Below, in pieces: positions 63,493 through 64,000 of a DNA stretch of 64,000 bases. This DNA is from Verrucomicrobiota bacterium. GTDB lineage: Bacteria; Verrucomicrobiota; Verrucomicrobiia; Opitutales; Opitutaceae. The stretch covers positions 124,001 to 188,000 of the forward strand of contig JACRQG010000046.1 of NCBI GenBank assembly GCA_016222805.1, written 5' to 3'. Made by a program: the position numbers and the translations under genes. Each line of letters begins with the position of its first letter. Positions within the stretch are counted from its first letter, which is position 1. The notes below the pieces were generated by a model. That model was not told the DNA's origin. It searched no databases and saw only the letters and a list, made by a program, of their open reading frames with translations.

Positions 63493-64000
63493 TCAACGGG
63501 GGGACGAGGGAAGTGGCGCCGGAGTCGTGGGCCGTCGGGTCTCCTCGCCGGGGTGGCCGCGCCGGACGAGGGCGGCGTCGAACTCCGCGAGCAGCACCGC
63601 GCGCACCGGCAGAATGGTCGCCAGGCGGTGGCCGACTCGCGCGACCTCGTCGACGTCGGCCAGGGTCCAGTGATCGGCGCGATCCAGCCGCGCTCCGAGG
63701 CGATCCGCTTCCGCCAGCAGGCTTTCGCGACTGAGTTCACGGAAGCGATCCCGCTGGCGCATCAACACCGCCCTGATTTCCGCGGTCGGAGGCAGAACCT
63801 CCAGCCGCGGGGCCAGGGCTGCGCCCAACGCGGCCTGGTGCTCGGCGGAGGAAGACCCGACCGCGGTGGCCGCCCGGGCCACGACGATGGCCTCCGTGAG
63901 CAGACCGGAGAATGACCGTTCCGCCGGCGGCGTGACGGTCTCGCGGATCCAGGTCGCCGCCGCCAGGGCACGGGCATCCGATCCGAGATACAGCCCGAGA
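63493..64000 (-). CDS. Unknown protein, C-terminal part (5' end outside window)
   Basis: The frame stays open to the right edge, so the N-terminus is missing; about 168 residues are visible. I do not recognise the family. The visible part is helical and rich in Ala, Arg and Glu (LLTEAIVVARAATAVG; RQRDRFRELSRESLLAEADRLGARLDRADHW; VDEVARVGHRLATILPVRAVLLAEF) and ends in a Pro-rich tail (RRPTTPAPLPSSPR). No membrane segment or motif is seen. It lies six bases upstream of the receptor ATG, so it is probably the first known gene of that operon. Anti-sigma or scaffold roles are possible but unsupported. Confidence 0.6.
   Translation of the reverse strand, partial: LGLYLGSDARALAAATWIRETVTPPAERSFSGLLTEAIVVARAATAVGSSSAEHQAALGAALAPRLEVLPPTAEIRAVLMRQRDRFRELSRESLLAEADRLGARLDRADHWTLADVDEVARVGHRLATILPVRAVLLAEFDAALVRRGHPGEETRRPTTPAPLPSSPR

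Overview
This is a high-GC, gene-dense window that looks like the chromosome of an Opitutaceae-type Verrucomicrobiota. The signs are: TonB-dependent receptors without SusD partners, an ECF sigma/FecR pair, many exported sulfatases and Tat-exported Gfo/Idh oxidoreductases, a fused LpxC-FabZ, and proteins ending in VPDSG-like sorting tails. Start codons rarely have a clear Shine-Dalgarno sequence, so starts were chosen from signal peptides, ATGA overlaps and family lengths. The assignment to taxon is inference. I saw no tRNA, rRNA, CRISPR array, integrase or transposase.

Layout. 2-16668 (+): end of a TonB-dependent receptor, an ECF sigma factor and FecR-type anti-sigma, two tandem FAD oxidoreductases, a second receptor, then a tightly packed run of exported enzymes (DUF1080 hydrolase, Gfo/Idh, SGNH hydrolase, sialate O-acetylesterase-like protein, TIM-barrel isomerase, Gfo/Idh). 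It looks like a system that oxidises, cleaves and de-esterifies glycosides outside the cytoplasm. 16992-18947 (+): two unknown secreted proteins with VPDSG-like C-termini. 19167-22645: a BNR sialidase-like protein (-), then a HEAT protein and a third Tat-exported Gfo/Idh (+). 22655-32752 (-): four sulfatases, a D-2-hydroxyacid dehydrogenase and a Kelch-sodium symporter fusion, probably for a sulfated glycan. 32947-33765 (+): a DUF971 protein and hisI.

33988-42714 (-): two pectate-lyase-like proteins, a large receptor and a parallel beta-helix protein, forming a pectin-type locus that begins 13 bases after the lipid A genes lpxA and lpxC-fabZ. 45040-50235: core genes (efp, an rRNA methyltransferase, a pyrimidine nucleoside phosphorylase) around an unusual membrane protein with an Mrr-nuclease-like domain. 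50733-57488 (+): a receptor paralogous to the one at the left edge, an exported Dabb-domain protein, a cytoplasmic Gfo/Idh, an SDR and a GntR-LacI hybrid regulator. 57553-64000 (-): two BNR sialidase-like proteins, another receptor and a truncated unknown gene.

The most unusual non-coding signal is a family of about 78-80 bp double-hairpin elements: six good copies, two of them in tandem pairs. Five sit just upstream of exported-enzyme or transporter genes in the same orientation, and four are read through in frame with the downstream gene. A separate palindromic element lies at 29465-29569. Other points worth a second look are an EF-P without the usual modifiable residue at the loop tip, a sulfatase with CSQSR in place of CxPxR, and the SmpA-like/Pro-Ala/TM/Mrr-like/zinc-finger protein at 45763-47406.
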